DNA from: Prorocentrum cordatum
Lineage: Eukaryota; Sar; Dinophyceae; Prorocentrales; Prorocentraceae
NCBI GenBank assembly: GCA_963575745.1
Contig: CAUYUJ010014194.1
Span: forward strand, 182,501-246,500
DNA: 64,000 bases
Direction of reading: 5' to 3'
Numbering within the stretch: the stretch's first letter is position 1; every line of letters begins with the position of its first letter. Positions 1-12,565 of this stretch are shown here, piece by piece. Below the pieces are notes generated by a model. The model did no database searches, had not been told where the DNA came from, and saw only the letters and a list, made by a program, of their open reading frames with translations. The translations under genes and the position numbers were made by a program.

Positions 1-235
1 TTGCATGCATGTATGCGTATATGTGTTTATACAGATGTACCAACATATATATATATATATATACATACGCACATGCATCAACCATTATGCATGTGCACAG
101 ATGTGTGCACATATATGTTCATCTAGATTGATTCCCCGACGTGTGTCCACTTGTGGGCTGCCGTGTGCGTCCGATGAAGATCACATATGATGTCAATCCC
201 CTCTCTCAACTTCCTTCTTACCCAAAGGGTGGTCT
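1..235. other. AT-richer edge, no gene
   Basis: This stretch has TG/CA-rich simple sequence with a short (TA)n run near 43-62. The only open frame is short and low-complexity. I see no gene, RNA or mobile-element boundary here. Confidence 0.5.
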
Positions 236-490
236 ATGCGGCATGGAAATATTTGGGAGGAGGAGGGGGGAGCAGTGAGGAGGAGGAATGAGGAGGAGGA
301 GGAGGAAGGAGGAGGAGGAAGGAGGAGGAGGAAGGAGGAGGTGGAGGAGGAAGGAGGGGGAGGAGGAGAGAGGATAAGGGGAGGGAGGAGGGTGGAAGCT
401 GGAGCAGGAGGAGGATGAGGAGGAGGAGGGAGAAGGGAGGAGGGAAGAGGAAGGGGAAGGAGCAGGGAGAACGGGAGAAGGGAGGAGGGT
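236..490. repeat. Purine-rich GGA/GGAA microsatellite
   Basis: The + strand is almost entirely G and A, built from imperfect GGA, GGAA and GAGG units. Open frames through it encode Glu/Arg/Gly or, on the other strand, Ser/Pro/Leu homopolymers and are repeat artefacts. Confidence 0.9.
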
Positions 491-827
491 GGAGCAGCAG
501 AAGGAACGCTCCTGGAGGAGGACGGCGACGGCGACGGCGACGTCGACGGCGGCTGCGCCGGCGACGGCGATGACCGCGGCTGGCGGTCAGGCGCAGCGCG
601 CGGAGGCGGGCGCCGCGCGCTGCGTCGGTGCCGCCGCCCTGGAGCTGCTCTCGAAGGCCCTCTGGGGGCGCGCGCTCGCTCGCCCGCCGCCGCAACGGCG
701 GCGTCGTCGCCGCCGTCGTGGCCGCTCGGCGGCGTCGTTGGGCTTCGTCGTCGTCGTCGGGCTTCGTCCTCGTCGTCGTTGTCGTCGCCAGGCTTCGTCG
801 GCGTTCGAGGGGGAGGAGGACAAGAGA

Positions 828-990
828 AGGAGGGAGGGAGGGAGGGAGGGAGGAGGAGGACGAGCAGGATGTGGAGGAGGAAGAGGAGGAGGAGGAGGAG
901 GAGGAGGAGGAGGAGGAGGAGGAGGAGGAGGAGGAGGAGGAGGAGGAGGAGGAGGAGGAGGAGGAGGAGCGGAGGAGAGGGAGAGGGAGG
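828..990. repeat. (GGGA)n followed by (GGA)n microsatellite
   Basis: A short GGGA tetramer run (about 830-860) passes into a long, nearly perfect GGA run (about 863-970). The junction between two related units suggests slippage from one into the other. The intervals 491-827 and 991-1917 on either side are GC-rich and purine-biased with no recognisable gene. Confidence 0.9.
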
Positions 991-1917
991 GAGGAGGACC
1001 CAGACAGGAGCAGGGAGCGTGAGGGACGGGTTTTGGAGAAAGAAGGCGTGAGGGGTGAGGGAGGGGGTGGATGAAGAAACAGGGAGAATGAAGGAGGGAG
1101 TACTGTAGGGGGCGAAGAGGAACGGGAGAGAGGGAGGGAAGAAACGTCAAAGGAAGGGAGGAGGTGGTGGTGGGGAATGGAGCGGAGGAGGGATGATGGG
1201 GGATGGATCATACTCGCCCCTTTCCAATCGCTGACCGTTTCGTTTCCCGAGACAGGGGGCCAATTGGGAACATTATGGGCTGGGGGAAGAGCCAAGCCCA
1301 GCGGGATGGAGGAGAGCCCCTCGTCGTTCTCCATGTTTTGGGACGGGTCGAGGCTCGAGGGTCCTGTGGGCCCTGATGGGCGTTCTTGTCCAGGTATGTT
1401 GGGCCTCGGGAGGTCTCCAGAGATTTCAGGAGGGATGATTTGGAGAGAGGGAGAGCAGGGGTCAGACACGGGCATGATGGGGGGCGGTAGGAAGGAGGCG
1501 GTAGGAAGACGAAGGTTGATCGAAATGGCTGGGAGGAGGGGAAAGTGGCTTGGATTCAGGATTCTGTGTGGGGGCGAGGGATGAGAGCGGAGGGAAGGAG
1601 GGATGCGGGTGGAGGGGGGGAGGACACTTCGGCGGGAGGGTCGGCGGGAGGAGAGGTGAGTGAGGGAAGGATGAGGAGCGAGGGAACTGGGCGGGAGTGG
1701 GCGAGGGAGGGGGGGACGGAAGGAAGGGAGGTCCTCGGGGAGGCCACGGGAGCGCAGGGGCAGGCGCCAGGGGGCAGGCCCCCTGTCATGTCGAGGCGGT
1801 CGGCAGGCCATCGTGGGGGGCTGCCCCTTCGGTCGCCTCGGGGTTGCCGAGCACCCCCCGCCCCCGAATGGATGTCGGGGGGGCCTCGCGGGCCGAGGGG
1901 TCTCCTGGGTGTGCCTC

Positions 1918-2172
1918 TCCTCCTCCTCCTCCTCCTCCTCCTCCTCCTCCTCCTCCTCCTCCTTCTCCTCCTCCTCCTCCTCCTCCTCCTCCTCCGCCTC
2001 CGCCTCCTCCTCCTCCTCCCTCCTCTCCCTCCTCCTCCTCCTCCTCCTCTCATCCTCCGCCTCCATCCTCCTCCTCCTCCCTCCTCCTCCACCTCCTCCT
2101 CCTCTCCTCCTCCTCCTCCTCCGTCTCCTCCTCCTCCTCCTCCTCCTTCTCCTCCTCCTCCTCCTTCTCCTC
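1918..2172. repeat. (TCC)n microsatellite
   Basis: Near-continuous CTC/TCC units with a few TCCGCC and TCCTTC interruptions. This is the opposite strand orientation of the GGA arrays at 236-990. Long Ser/Pro/Leu open frames here are artefacts. Confidence 0.9.
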
Positions 2173-2549
2173 GGGGTCGCGTGGAGTGCGTCAGGCTGTG
2201 CCCCGAAGAGGAATCACGCCGAGGCTTCGTGCTAATCGCTGGCCGTCCCGTGGTGCTGCAGCGCTTGCGCAGTTCCACGGTGCGCCGCGCATGGTTGGCA
2301 CCGGCGAGGTGGTTGACGCACCCTTGCCCCGCTGCGAGTGCGGTGGCCGACTGTTACCGAAGCGCTGCGGTCCTCAAGGAGCGTGATTCACATTGTTATG
2401 CCACTCGATTGCTGCTTGTGTCTGCACGATGAAGGGAACGACGTGTCGTTACCAGTGTCCTGTCCATGGGTGTGGTTCGGCACCGACGATTTTCCCGCAT
2501 GTAGTTCCGCTCATACTCCTTCTTATCCTCCGCCCCCCCCTCTGCTCTT

Positions 2550-2966
2550 ATGCCCCCACGCAGGGGCCAGTGGGCCAGTGAGGCACCCATGCGGCGTTTA
2601 AGGCTTGGTCGTCCATGCACGCAACGCCGTCGTGAGTCAGTCGCCGAGTTGTGGTCGCGGGAAGATTCCTTCTGCTCCGTCACCTCCTCAGCACCCGTGG
2701 CGCCGCAGTTTGCCTTCCGTGCCCCGCAGGAACGGATCAGCAACGCGGGCCCCGCGAACGAGATGCTATCGCTGGTCGGCGATGCGCCTGCGCGCAGATT
2801 TACGCTGCGACTTCTAGGGGGCCTGAACTGGTGGACCCTCGCCCTGCAGCCCGTGCTCGCCACCTTCATCATGCTGGCGGCACTCGTGTACGCTTCTCAG
2901 CCCCAGGCATCGCTGGTAGCCACATCGACCTCTACGTCAAGCATGATCGGAACCCCAGGCAGGTGA
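2550..2966 (+). CDS. Hypothetical protein fragment with one membrane segment
   Basis: I do not recognise this 138-residue open frame. Unlike its neighbours it is not low-complexity: an Arg-rich N-terminus (about 14-30) is followed by a mixed segment and one hydrophobic stretch (about residues 93-115, rich in L, A, V, I, F) that would suit a single transmembrane helix, then a Ser/Thr-rich tail. It starts at ATG 2550 and ends at TGA 2964-2966. There is no visible partner gene or spliced-leader acceptor. It could be an exon, a retrogene piece or chance. Base composition is more balanced than the repeats around it. Confidence is low. Confidence 0.25.
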   Translation: MPPRRGQWASEAPMRRLRLGRPCTQRRRESVAELWSREDSFCSVTSSAPVAPQFAFRAPQERISNAGPANEMLSLVGDAPARRFTLRLLGGLNWWTLALQPVLATFIMLAALVYASQPQASLVATSTSTSSMIGTPGR

Positions 2967-3038
2967 TTTTTTATGGTTGGCGTTCCAGAGATAGTGTTTT
3001 AGAACGATTTGGGCTTGTCTGAGCGCGACAGTCACGTT

Positions 3039-3178
3039 GATTCGCGGTGTTGAAGTCCCAGAAATGGTGCTTTGGCAATATTCAGGGTCGCCAGGTCGCA
3101 GAAGTAACGCTGATTCGCGGTATGAAGTCCAAGCGAAAGTGCTTTGGCACTGTTGAAAACGTGTCCGGCGATTGTCCT
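3039..3178. repeat. 73-bp tandem repeat, two copies
   Basis: The word GATTCGCGGT recurs at 3039 and 3112, followed in both cases by TGAAGTCC and later GTGCTTTGGCA. This marks two diverged units 73 bp apart. Confidence 0.7.
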
Positions 3179-3284
3179 TCAACGGTGTTCTTCCCGCAGT
3201 GATAATGGATCATCAGAGGAGCCTGTAAACAAGAACTTCGGAGGGATAATATTTATTGCGAACTCATTGTGTGGTCTTGGGTTT

Positions 3285-4310
3285 ACCCTCGTCCTCCTCC
3301 TCCACCTCATCCACCTCATCTTCCTCGTCCCCCTCCTCCTCCTGCTCCAACTCCTCCTCCTGCTTCCCTCTTCCACCTCCCCCTCCTCCTCCTCGTAGAT
3401 ATCCTCCTCCCCCTCCTCCTCCTACTCCTTCTCCTCCTCCTCCTCCTCCTCCTCCTCCTGCTCCTGCTCCTCCTCCTCCTCCTCCTCCTCATGTCTCTCT
3501 TTCTGCTCCTCGTTCTCCTCCTTGTCCTCCTCCTCCTGCTCCAACTCCTCCTCCTGCTTCCCTCTTCCACCTCCCCCTCCTCCTCCTCGTAGATATCCTC
3601 CTCCCCCTCCTCCTCCTACTCCTTCTCCTCCTCCTCCTCCTCCTCCTCCTCCTGCTCCTGCTCCTCCTCCTCCTCCTCCTCCTCATGTCTCTCTTTCTGC
3701 TCCTCGTTCTCCTCCTTGTCCTCCTCCTCGTCCGCCCTCTACTTCTCCTTTCTGCTGCTGCTTGGCTGCTACCTCCCCTTTCTCCGCCTCCTCCTCATCC
3801 TCTTCCATCTTGTTCCTTCTCCCTCCTCTTGCTCTTCCTCCTACTCTTCCTCCTCCCCTTTCTCCTCCATTCCGCTCCTCCTCCTCCTCCTCCTCCTCCT
3901 CCTCCTCCTCCTCCTCCTCCTCCTCCTCTTCCTCCTCCACATCCTGCTCGTCCTCCTTCCCCCCTCACTCCTTCCGTCCCCCCTCCTATCTCATCTTTCC
4001 CCCCCCCTCATATACCTTAACCTCTCCCCTCCTATCGCCTCCTCCTCCTCCTCCTCTTCCCCCTCCCCCCGGCGCCTCCCCGCCTTGGGGCGTCCACCTT
4101 CTCCTCCTCTTCCTCCTTTTCTTCCTCACCCTCTCCTCCTCCCCTCCCTCTCCTCCTCCTCCTCCTCCTCCTCCTCCTCCACCTCCACCATCCCCTCCTC
4201 CTCCTCCTCATCCTCCCCCTCCTCCTCCTCCTTCTCCTCCTCCTCCTCCTCCTCCTCCTCCTCCTCCTCCCCTCCGCCTCCTCCTCCTCCTCCCTCTTCC
4301 CTACCCCCTC
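3285..4310. repeat. 1-kb (TCC)n region with a 194-bp tandem duplication
   Basis: About 1 kb of pyrimidine-rich TCC units. Within it, roughly 3331-3524 is repeated at about 3525-3730: the landmark TGCTCCAACTCC recurs at 3343 and 3537, and ATGTCTCTCTTTCTGC at 3491 and 3685, both 194 bp apart. The duplication therefore includes non-repeat landmarks and is not simple slippage of the triplet. Confidence 0.85.
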
Positions 4311-4438
4311 GTCCCGTCCCTCTCCCACCCTCCCCCTCGGCCGCGCTGTGCCCCAGTGCGCTGGCGCCCTGCCGCTCCCCCGGCCGCCTGCCAGCGGGCG
4401 GGAGCGCGCCGCCGCCCCTCCCGCTGCCGCTGCCGCCC

Positions 4439-5789
<1,351 letters not shown>

Positions 5790-5990
5790 AAGGGGAGAGA
5801 GGGAGGAGGGAAGAGGGAAGGGAGGGAGGGGAGGGAGGGAGGGAGGAGGGGAAGGGTGGGAGGGAGGGAGGGAGGAGGGGAGGGAGGGAGGAGGGAGAAG
5901 GAGGGGGGAGGGAGGGAGGGGAGGAGGGAGGGAGGGGAGCAAGAGGGAGGGAGGGAGGGGAGGGAGGGAGGGAGGAGGGGAGGGGTGCGC
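5790..5990. repeat. (GGGA)n tetranucleotide array
   Basis: Imperfect GGGA/GGAG units on the + strand for about 200 bp, interrupted by AGAA and GTGG variants. Confidence 0.9.
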
Positions 5991-6759
5991 ATGAACAGGA
6001 TGAGCGGCATAGGACGTCAAGGTTCCACGCACTCAGTGGAGCCGTAACTGACCCGCGGGGTGGCGGCTGCGCCTTTGCCACCCCTGCCCGAGGAGGAATC
6101 CCCCAGGGAACAGAAGCGGCCAAACATCGCGGGTGGCCCGCGCTGCGGGGGCCCCTGGCGGGCCGCAGCAGCCCCCCCTGAGAGGGCAGGCCAGGAGGGC
6201 CCCTCGACCCCAGGGCGGCGCGGGCCGCGCCGGAAGCGCCGCGCGGCGCACCGCCCCAGGAGCCGAGGGGGCCCCGCGCGGCAGCAGGCGGGCCCCGCGC
6301 CCCTCGCGCGCCCCGAGCGGGCGAAGGGCGCCCCGATCGCGTCTCGAGGGCGGGGCGGGCGAGGCCCGCCCCCGAGCGCCGGCAGCCAGCCGCGCCCTCG
6401 GAGCGGGCGACGGGCGCCGCCGCGGAGGCCGCCGCCCGTGGCAGGCGTTGGCGCCTGCCTCGGGCGGCGCTCGCGGCGCCGCAGGCCCGAGGGTGCCTGC
6501 GCAGGCCCGCCCTCCGAGGGGGACCCCTCGGAGGGGGAGGGGCACCAAGCAGGACGAGCGGCAGGGACCCCGAACGAGGGGGGCTTGGCGACCCGGGGCG
6601 TCCCGAGCCCGCCCCGGCCAGCACTCCACCCCATCCCAGGGGAGGGACCCCCAGGAGGCCTGAGCGCCCGAGCCCTTCCGCCGCCTTCCGCCGGTTCTGC
6701 GGCTGGTCGCCAGCTCCATTTGCACGCCGCCGATGCAGGCGGCGCCGACCTCCCGCCAG
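5991..6759. other. Very GC-rich interval without a recognisable gene
   Basis: Very high GC with open frames on both strands. Translations are Pro/Ala/Arg/Gly-rich without motifs. Nothing supports a gene. Confidence 0.4.
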
Positions 6760-7130
6760 CTCCGCTGGCGAGGGGGAGGGGGAAGAGGAGGAGGAGGAAA
6801 CGCGGAGGGTGAGAGGGCGGGAGGGGGGGGAGGGAGGAAAGGGGGGGGGGGCAGGCGGAGGGGGGGGGGGTGGGGGAGGCTGGAGGAGGAGAGGAGGAGA
6901 GGAGGAGTGAGGAGGAGAGGAGGAGGAGGAGGAGGAGGAGAGAGGAGGAGGAGGAGGAGGAGGAGGAGGAGAGGAGGAGGGGAGGAGGAGGAGGAGGGGA
7001 GGGGGAGGAGAAGGAGGAGGAGGAGGAGGAGGAGGAGGAGGAGGAGGAGGAAGAGGAGGATGAGGGGTCATGGAGTCATGGAGTCGTGGGGTCGTGGAGC
7101 TATGGAGCCATGGAGTCATGGAGTCGTGGA
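6760..7130. repeat. GGA array followed by an ATGGAGTC-type octamer/nonamer run
   Basis: Purine-rich GGA/GGGA units run to about 7060. They are followed (7066-7130) by repeats of the words ATGGAGTC, GTGGAGC and ATGGAGCC, a different short minisatellite. Confidence 0.85.
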
Positions 7131-7690
7131 TCCAGGAAGTGCGCGGTGCACGCCGCACGCAGGCGTGCTGCAATGGCAGGCGAGGGGCTCTCGCGGCTTC
7201 CCCTTTTACGGGGGGGAGCGGGCCCGAAGGCGCGCGCACCGACGAACAGGGGACAGGCAGCTACCTCGTCGCCCAGCGACTTTGCCTCCGGCCGAGAGAG
7301 CGTGGTGCGTAGGGGGACGTTCGGTCCTCCTCTCTGCGAGGTGCTTCCCGATTATCACCCCCTGCCCAATCAGCTGGCATGCGCAACAGGGTTTGTTCCC
7401 CAGGGTGAACGGGCACACGGCCACCGTGGGGCTTACGGGACACATGGCCCCGCCTTTCCGCCCAGTGAGCTAATCCCCCCGTGCCTGGCACCTATTCTCC
7501 AGGTCGCGGAGCGTGGCGCGCCGCTGCCGCGGGCAAAGTGCCACGTGGCTGGTTCCAAAAGGCGCGAGCCGGTTTACTTGCCCCCAGTCGCCGCATGCAG
7601 TCGAGTCTGACGGTGTGCCCCGATGAGAGTGTGGCGCTGACTCCATGAAAGCAGGTGCCAGGCCCACACCCGCGGGCAGATAGGAGGAGA
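7131..7690. other. No gene seen
   Basis: GC-rich non-repetitive interval with several overlapping open frames and no recognisable domain. Confidence 0.4.
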
Positions 7691-7795
7691 TGGGAGAGGA
7701 GGAGGAGGAGGAGGAGGAGGAGGAGGAGGAGGAGGAGGAGGAAGAGGAGGAGGAGGAGGAGGAGGACGAGGAGGAGGAGGAGGAGCTGGGAAAAT
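7691..7795. repeat. (GGA)n microsatellite
   Basis: GGA/GAG units with a few GAA and GAC substitutions. Confidence 0.9.
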
Positions 7796-8409
7796 AGGTG
7801 GAGGAGCAGGGAGGATCGGGAGGGAAAGTGGTTCGAGAGAGGTGCGGAGATATTTGCAGGGGCTCCCGTGGGTTTGGGGGCCTCTCAGAGTTTTCGAGGC
7901 CCCCATAATTGAGACTTCGACATGCAGGCTGTATGCATCCCGTTTCCATCAGTTGCGTGTTCGAAGCATTTATAACGTTTACTGAACATGTTGGAGCCCC
8001 CGAGGAGGCTCGGATTGCATTTGTCTGTGTCGGTGGTGGTTTGACATGTTACGTTTAGGGTCTCTGGGGAGTTTCCGGCTGTTTCTTCTTCTTAGTGTTA
8101 ATGTTGTTTGTGTCGGAGAGTCTTGGAGCCTCTGAGTCTTGCAGGCCGCCCCCAGAGGCCCCAAGCTTGCCCCGTTATGAATGCGTCGCCGTCGTTGTGA
8201 ATTTCGGTTGCGAAAAGTTTGGGTGCTTCGATGCACTCAACGACCCCAGATACTTTGACAGGGTTCCAGGACGATCGCAGGATGGCCCCCAAAGCAGCCC
8301 CAGGGTGGCTCCCACGAGGCCCCACATGGGTCCACAAGAGACCTCAAGGGGTGTTAGATTTCTAGGCTGGTGCGTGTTTCCCCTACTCGTTCCGATGAAA
8401 GCGAGTGCG

Positions 8410-8740
8410 TGAGTGAGTCAGTTAATGAGTGAGTGAGTGAGTGAGTGAGTGAGTGAGTGAATGAATGAATGAAGGAATGAACGAGCGAGGAGGAGGAGGA
8501 GGAGAAGGAGGAAGAGGAGGGGATGAGGAAGGAGATGAGGAGCATGATAAGGACCAGGACCAGGACCAGGAGGGGGACTAGGACCATGGAGTGGAAAAGG
8601 AGGACGAAGATGGGGAGAGGGAAGGAGGAGGTGGAGGCGAAGGGGGACGAGGATCGGGGTGGAGGCCGAGGAGTAGGAGGGGGAGGCTGACGAGGAGGAG
8701 GACGACGACGGCGAGAGCGAAGAGAAGGGCGAGGACAAGC
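8410..8740. repeat. (GAGT)n array passing into GGA-rich sequence
   Basis: A GAGT/GAAT tetramer run (about 8410-8475) is followed by imperfect GGA, a short GGACCA run (about 8550-8570) and more GGA to 8740. Confidence 0.85.
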
Positions 8741-8789
8741 CGATGACATGTCCCTCCGTCGAAGGGCATGCACGCAGACCCTCTCGCGC

Positions 8790-8960
8790 CCTGCAGTCCT
8801 GGCTGACTCTGATTCGTTGGCCGACCCAGCCAAAGCAAGGGCACCTTTGGGTCCAGTGCTTCGCGACCTATGCCTTCTGCATCCGTATGGCAATGGGTGG
8901 CCCTCGGAGGGGTCTCGCGCCTTCTCGCGTGCCCTCTCCGGTCAACCTCGACCGCAGTTC
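8790..8960. repeat. Dispersed repeat, copy 1 (partner 9236-9390)
   Basis: Shares ordered words with 9236-9390: GATT, TGG, TTCGCGACC, ATGCCTTCT, TGGCCCTCGG, CTCTCGC/TCTCGC and GTGCCCTCTCC versus GTGTCCTCTCC, ending in TCAACCT. The copies are 446 bp apart in direct orientation and moderately diverged. Function unknown. Confidence 0.65.
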
Positions 8961-9235
8961 CCACCCAGCTTTGGCCCCGCTGCATCCCCGAAGGGAGCCC
9001 TCTTCACCACCTGCTCCCAGGCTGCCCCTTGACGCGCCACCCCATGCTCGTGCGGAACTGGCGTGGCTGCGTGCTGGCAGCCAAGGCGCTGAAGTAGGGC
9101 AGAGTTCGGGATCGGAAGGGGCTTGGTGCTCCTCTGGTCCTTCCAGGTTTGCTCCTCTAGCTCTCCTCGCTCACCGAGGCGCTTCTTGGGGGGCCCAGAC
9201 TGACGTTCTTCCTCATGCTGCGTTCCTGGTGGTAC

Positions 9236-9390
9236 ACTCGAGGCTGATTGGTAGGTCGGCCCTGCCGGATCAAGGGTACCCTCGTGTCCTGTGGTTCGCG
9301 ACCCATGCCTTCTACGTTTCTATGGCGGTGTGGCCCTCGGGAGGGCCTCTCGCGTGTCCTCTCCAATCAACCTGTATCAGCACTCATGAC
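9236..9390. repeat. Dispersed repeat, copy 2 (partner 8790-8960)
   Basis: Direct-orientation partner of 8790-8960. On the minus strand both copies translate to similar peptides ending in GRPTNQ, which may be retained homology rather than selection. Confidence 0.65.
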
Positions 9391-9835
9391 TACTCATGAC
9401 TTGCGAGACCCAGGGAGCCCCAAGAGGCCTCAGGAGAGGGGGCGTGGGGGGGCGTGGGGGGGAGGGGGCGGTCCTGCACTCCGCCTCGGGAGGCCACTTC
9501 TGCAGGGCCAGCTCCGGCTTCCGCAGCCGCTTGGGCTCAGTCCGCATCGGCACGGGCCAGTGCATGTCATCCTGGCCTGGCGCGTGTGCGAGCCCACAGG
9601 CGCAACGGTCGTGAAGACCACTGCCACGAGGAAATGCGATACGCCATTCCAGGTGCAGTGCGTTGTCCAAGCGTGTTGCATCGATAAGCCCAGCACGACG
9701 GACGGCGGTGAGCGTGAGCTGTTCGGCAACATCGCCGCCGAAAAGCGGGATTGCAACCATCAGAAAGTAGGATACGATGTCGTAGTCCTGGGCAGCGAAG
9801 AAATTCTTTCTAGCAGAGGATAGTGTTGCTCATGC
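9377..9835 (-). CDS. Unidentified coding-like fragment
   Basis: I do not recognise a family. The minus-strand frame is open across this interval, upstream of the nominal ATG at 9760. It has a balanced, protein-like composition: a hydrophobic segment with FLMVAIPLFGGDVAEQL, then an amphipathic charged stretch with LTAVRRAGLIDATRLDNALHL's ordering and a mixed Cys/His region. This differs from the Pro/Arg/Gly artefact frames around it. It could be a host exon or part of a dinoflagellate retroelement. No splice boundary or neighbouring exon can be assigned with confidence. Confidence 0.3.
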
Positions 9836-9968
9836 CTTCTGCTCAAGCTCTGAGGCAAGGGCAGGCGTGTCCGTGTACCAAGCTTGGAAGCACCCTTCCT
9901 GCACGAATGCGGCAGCCTTTCAAGAAACCGCCTGAAATCGGCGCCACCCCAACATACTCATACTATAC

Positions 9969-10256
9969 GTGCGTCGCCCCCCCCCAGGGGCGACGCGCGC
10001 ACCGAGAAATCTACAGACTGTATGCGTCGTGGCGGACGCTTTCTGGCCTTACTTCTCGGGAAACGATCTACTACAAGATGGGTATATTATCTGTTCGGGT
10101 CAGACGCGCGCCTACAAGGAGGACATAGTACTAGTATGTCTCTGTGCCTCCCGTGAGAGGGCATCCGCGCAGAGTTCTACGGTTCGCAGGCGTCGTTGTT
10201 ACTCGGGCCACCACTCGAATTCGAAAAAGTGGGCGGAGGTAGAAGCCCTGCGTTAG
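9969..10256 (+). CDS. Unidentified short coding-like fragment
   Basis: The middle of this 95-codon frame is protein-like (words DAFWPYFSGNDLLQDGY and SGQTRAYKEDIVLV) and unlike the surrounding low-complexity frames. I cannot name a domain. The other two + frames are also open for part of the interval, so this may be chance. Around 10475-10515 the word TACACCAGGATC is repeated twice. Confidence 0.2.
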   Translation: MRRPPPGATRAPRNLQTVCVVADAFWPYFSGNDLLQDGYIICSGQTRAYKEDIVLVCLCASRERASAQSSTVRRRRCYSGHHSNSKKWAEVEALR

Positions 10257-11570
10257 AAGCGTCGCTGCAACAATCCGTCAGCTGCAACGCAGCTTTCTTG
10301 AACGTAGCAACAAAAACATCAGGAGCGTCGCAGAAAAAAAGTCGGAATCTGGAACATATGCATTACCAGTGGCGTGCTGCTTTTCAATCCCTGGACTTCT
10401 TGAGGGTCGCGGACGACGTCGGGGTGGTGTGGTGTATCTTTGTTTCCCTGTTTTCCTGTAGGAATGGCGAAAAGTGTGTACACCAGGATCGGATCCCGTA
10501 TACACCAGGATCTGGTTTCTTGTGCGAGTCTCAGTGCAGGGCCGATATAAGAAAGCGCCGGTGTGTGTGCAGAGCTCGGTTCCCCTGAAGGCGCCGCGCG
10601 GAGAACAGCGGCTGTGAAAAGGGGCCGTCTCGCAGCCTGTTGGGGGGTTCTGGCTGCGCCGTCCCCCTGCCAATCTCCCCCTCCCCCTCCCCCTCCGCGC
10701 CCGTGGGATGAGTGCAGAGGTCGCGCGAACCGAACCAGCGCTCGGACTGGGGTGGGAGTTTCGCGCGTCTGGGGTCCTGCGCGCCACCGTCCGCGCCACG
10801 GGCGAGCGCCACTGGCTGTCCGCGTCGGAGAGGGCACTGGGCGCGCGCCTGGCTGATGGCCCAAGTGCCCTTTGGTTGGGGGTCCCCGTCAGGGGGCCTG
10901 ATCTTTCTCACGCCGTCGTATGTAGGGGGCAGCGTGAATAGAGGACGATTGTGTTGACCAGTGTGGGGTTCACTGGCGTTGGCATCCTTGGGGTCATTGT
11001 CGTTGTCGCTGTCTTGACCCGCGCTGTCGTCCCTGTCGACATCGTCGTAATGGGCACTATCGTCCGTGTGCTTACGTCAGGTGTTCTTGTGGTTGCTGCC
11101 AGTGCTTGTGGTCGCGTTGGTAACCTCATGAGTTTGGGCTGTGATGTCAGGGCAATGTGGAGAGGCAGGATGAAAAGCACGAGGAGCAGGATGAGCCAGA
11201 GGACCGCACATCCTAAACAGGAAAACGCATCACTTCATCGGATATGACAGCGGTGCGCTCCCTGTGGTTGACCTCTTGCTCAGGAGGCCACCGCCGTCAC
11301 CATGCTTCAGCCCCCAATACCTTCGATGCGGGGCTATCGGTGGTTGCAATCCACCAGAGGAGCAGGTCGTCGTGGCCTCGTACCTCGTCGACCAGCGCGT
11401 CCACCACGCCAAAAAAAGGAAATTCGTGAAGAAGATAACGTACCTGACATCCCCCCTGCTGCCTTGGAAAGGGAACAACACGACGGTCGTGTTTTGCCAA
11501 CAGACCCTCAGGAATCGGTCCATTGCGAACAATATCTTATCAACCTAGGTTCGAGAGCTCCGGTCGTAAT
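10257..11570. other. No gene seen
   Basis: GC-rich interval with overlapping short frames on both strands. The valine-rich frame near 10951-11247 arises from degenerate GTC/GTT-type repeats. I found no recognisable domain. Confidence 0.4.
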
Positions 11571-11682
11571 CTTATCAACGCGGTGATTTCTCACGACGCC
11601 GAATATCTAGTGGCCTTCGGCCCATTCCGCTATTATGCAGTGCTCGTGGACAAGAGGCCTTTGGTGCAGCTCATCGACTAGA
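11571..11682 (+). pseudogene. Short coding-like remnant
   Basis: From CTT at 11571 the frame reads a balanced peptide (words NAVISHDAEYLVAFGPF and VLVDKRPLVQLID) to a TAG at about 11680. It has no start codon and no recognisable family. It may be a decayed exon or retroelement piece. Weak evidence. Confidence 0.2.
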
Positions 11683-11814
11683 ACAACAGCCTGGTGGACG
11701 ATGCCACCGAAGGCCCCAATGGCGGCGTCCGCCTGCGCTTTCCCCACCCAGCACAGCGCTCCGTGGCCCCGAAAAGGGGGCTCTCCACCGAAGGCCCCGG
11801 AGGCGGTGCTCGCA

Positions 11815-12195
11815 GGCCTCTTGTGGGGACCTCTTGGGGGCCTCTCGAGGGCCTCTTGAGGGCAGCTTGGGGGCCTCCCCGGGGGCCCGGGGGCCTCGTG
11901 GGGGCCTCTTGGGGACCTCTCGGGTGCCTCTCGAGGGCCTCTTGAGGGCAGCTTCGGAGCCTCCCCGGGGCCTCGTGGGGGCCTCGGGGCGGCTTCTTGG
12001 GCGCCTGCTCTTCGGGCGGTCTCAGGGGCCACCGTGGGAGGGGCGGCGCCGGACTCCCGGGCCCCAGGCCGGCCCCCTCCTCCTCCTCCCCCTCCCCCTC
12101 CCCCTCTTCCTCCTCCTCCTCCTCCTCCTACTCCTCCTCCTCTCCTCCTCCTCCTCCTCCTCCTCCTCTCCTCCTCCTCCTCCTCCTCCCCCTCA
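11815..12195. repeat. GGCCTC/CTTGGGGGCC degenerate repeat, then (TCC)n
   Basis: At 11815-12000 there are repeated GGGGCCTC and CTCTTGGGG words of the same degenerate repeat family seen at 17.4-18.5 kb and elsewhere. A TCC microsatellite follows (about 12075-12195). Confidence 0.8.
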
Positions 12196-12565
12196 CCCCC
12201 TTCTTCGCAGGGCCACCGAGGGCGCCTGAGTCTTCTTGAGAGTTTCTTTGAAAGCTCTTGGGAGATGCTCGGCATATGCCCGAAGCGCTCCACAGTTCTG
12301 GCGAATGAGTAGTGTTCTGGCCTCCATCCCTACGTCCCTCGTTGAGTTCACATCTCTACGAGGTATGAGCCTCCGGGCTTTCCACTACGCGTTGAGACCA
12401 CGGCGGCGGATCTAGGTCCCCTCCCCTTCCCTCTTTCTGTCAAGGCCCGTCTTATCGCCTCCTGCCCCGCCGCGTCCCGCTCCGACCGCTCCCTCCCTCC
12501 CTCCCTGCCCTTCCCGCTCCCTCGCTGCATCGTTCCCTGGCTAGCTCCTTCCCGTTGCCCCCCCT

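Noticed and set aside
234-2066. Long minus-strand frame of several hundred codons
   Set aside because: Its product is runs of Glu, Arg, Ser and Pro from GGA/TCC repeats; no stops occur simply because the triplet lacks them.
10951-11247. Hydrophobic Val/Ile-rich 98-codon frame that looks like membrane helices
   Set aside because: The valine runs come from degenerate GTC/GTT repeats; other frames are equally open.
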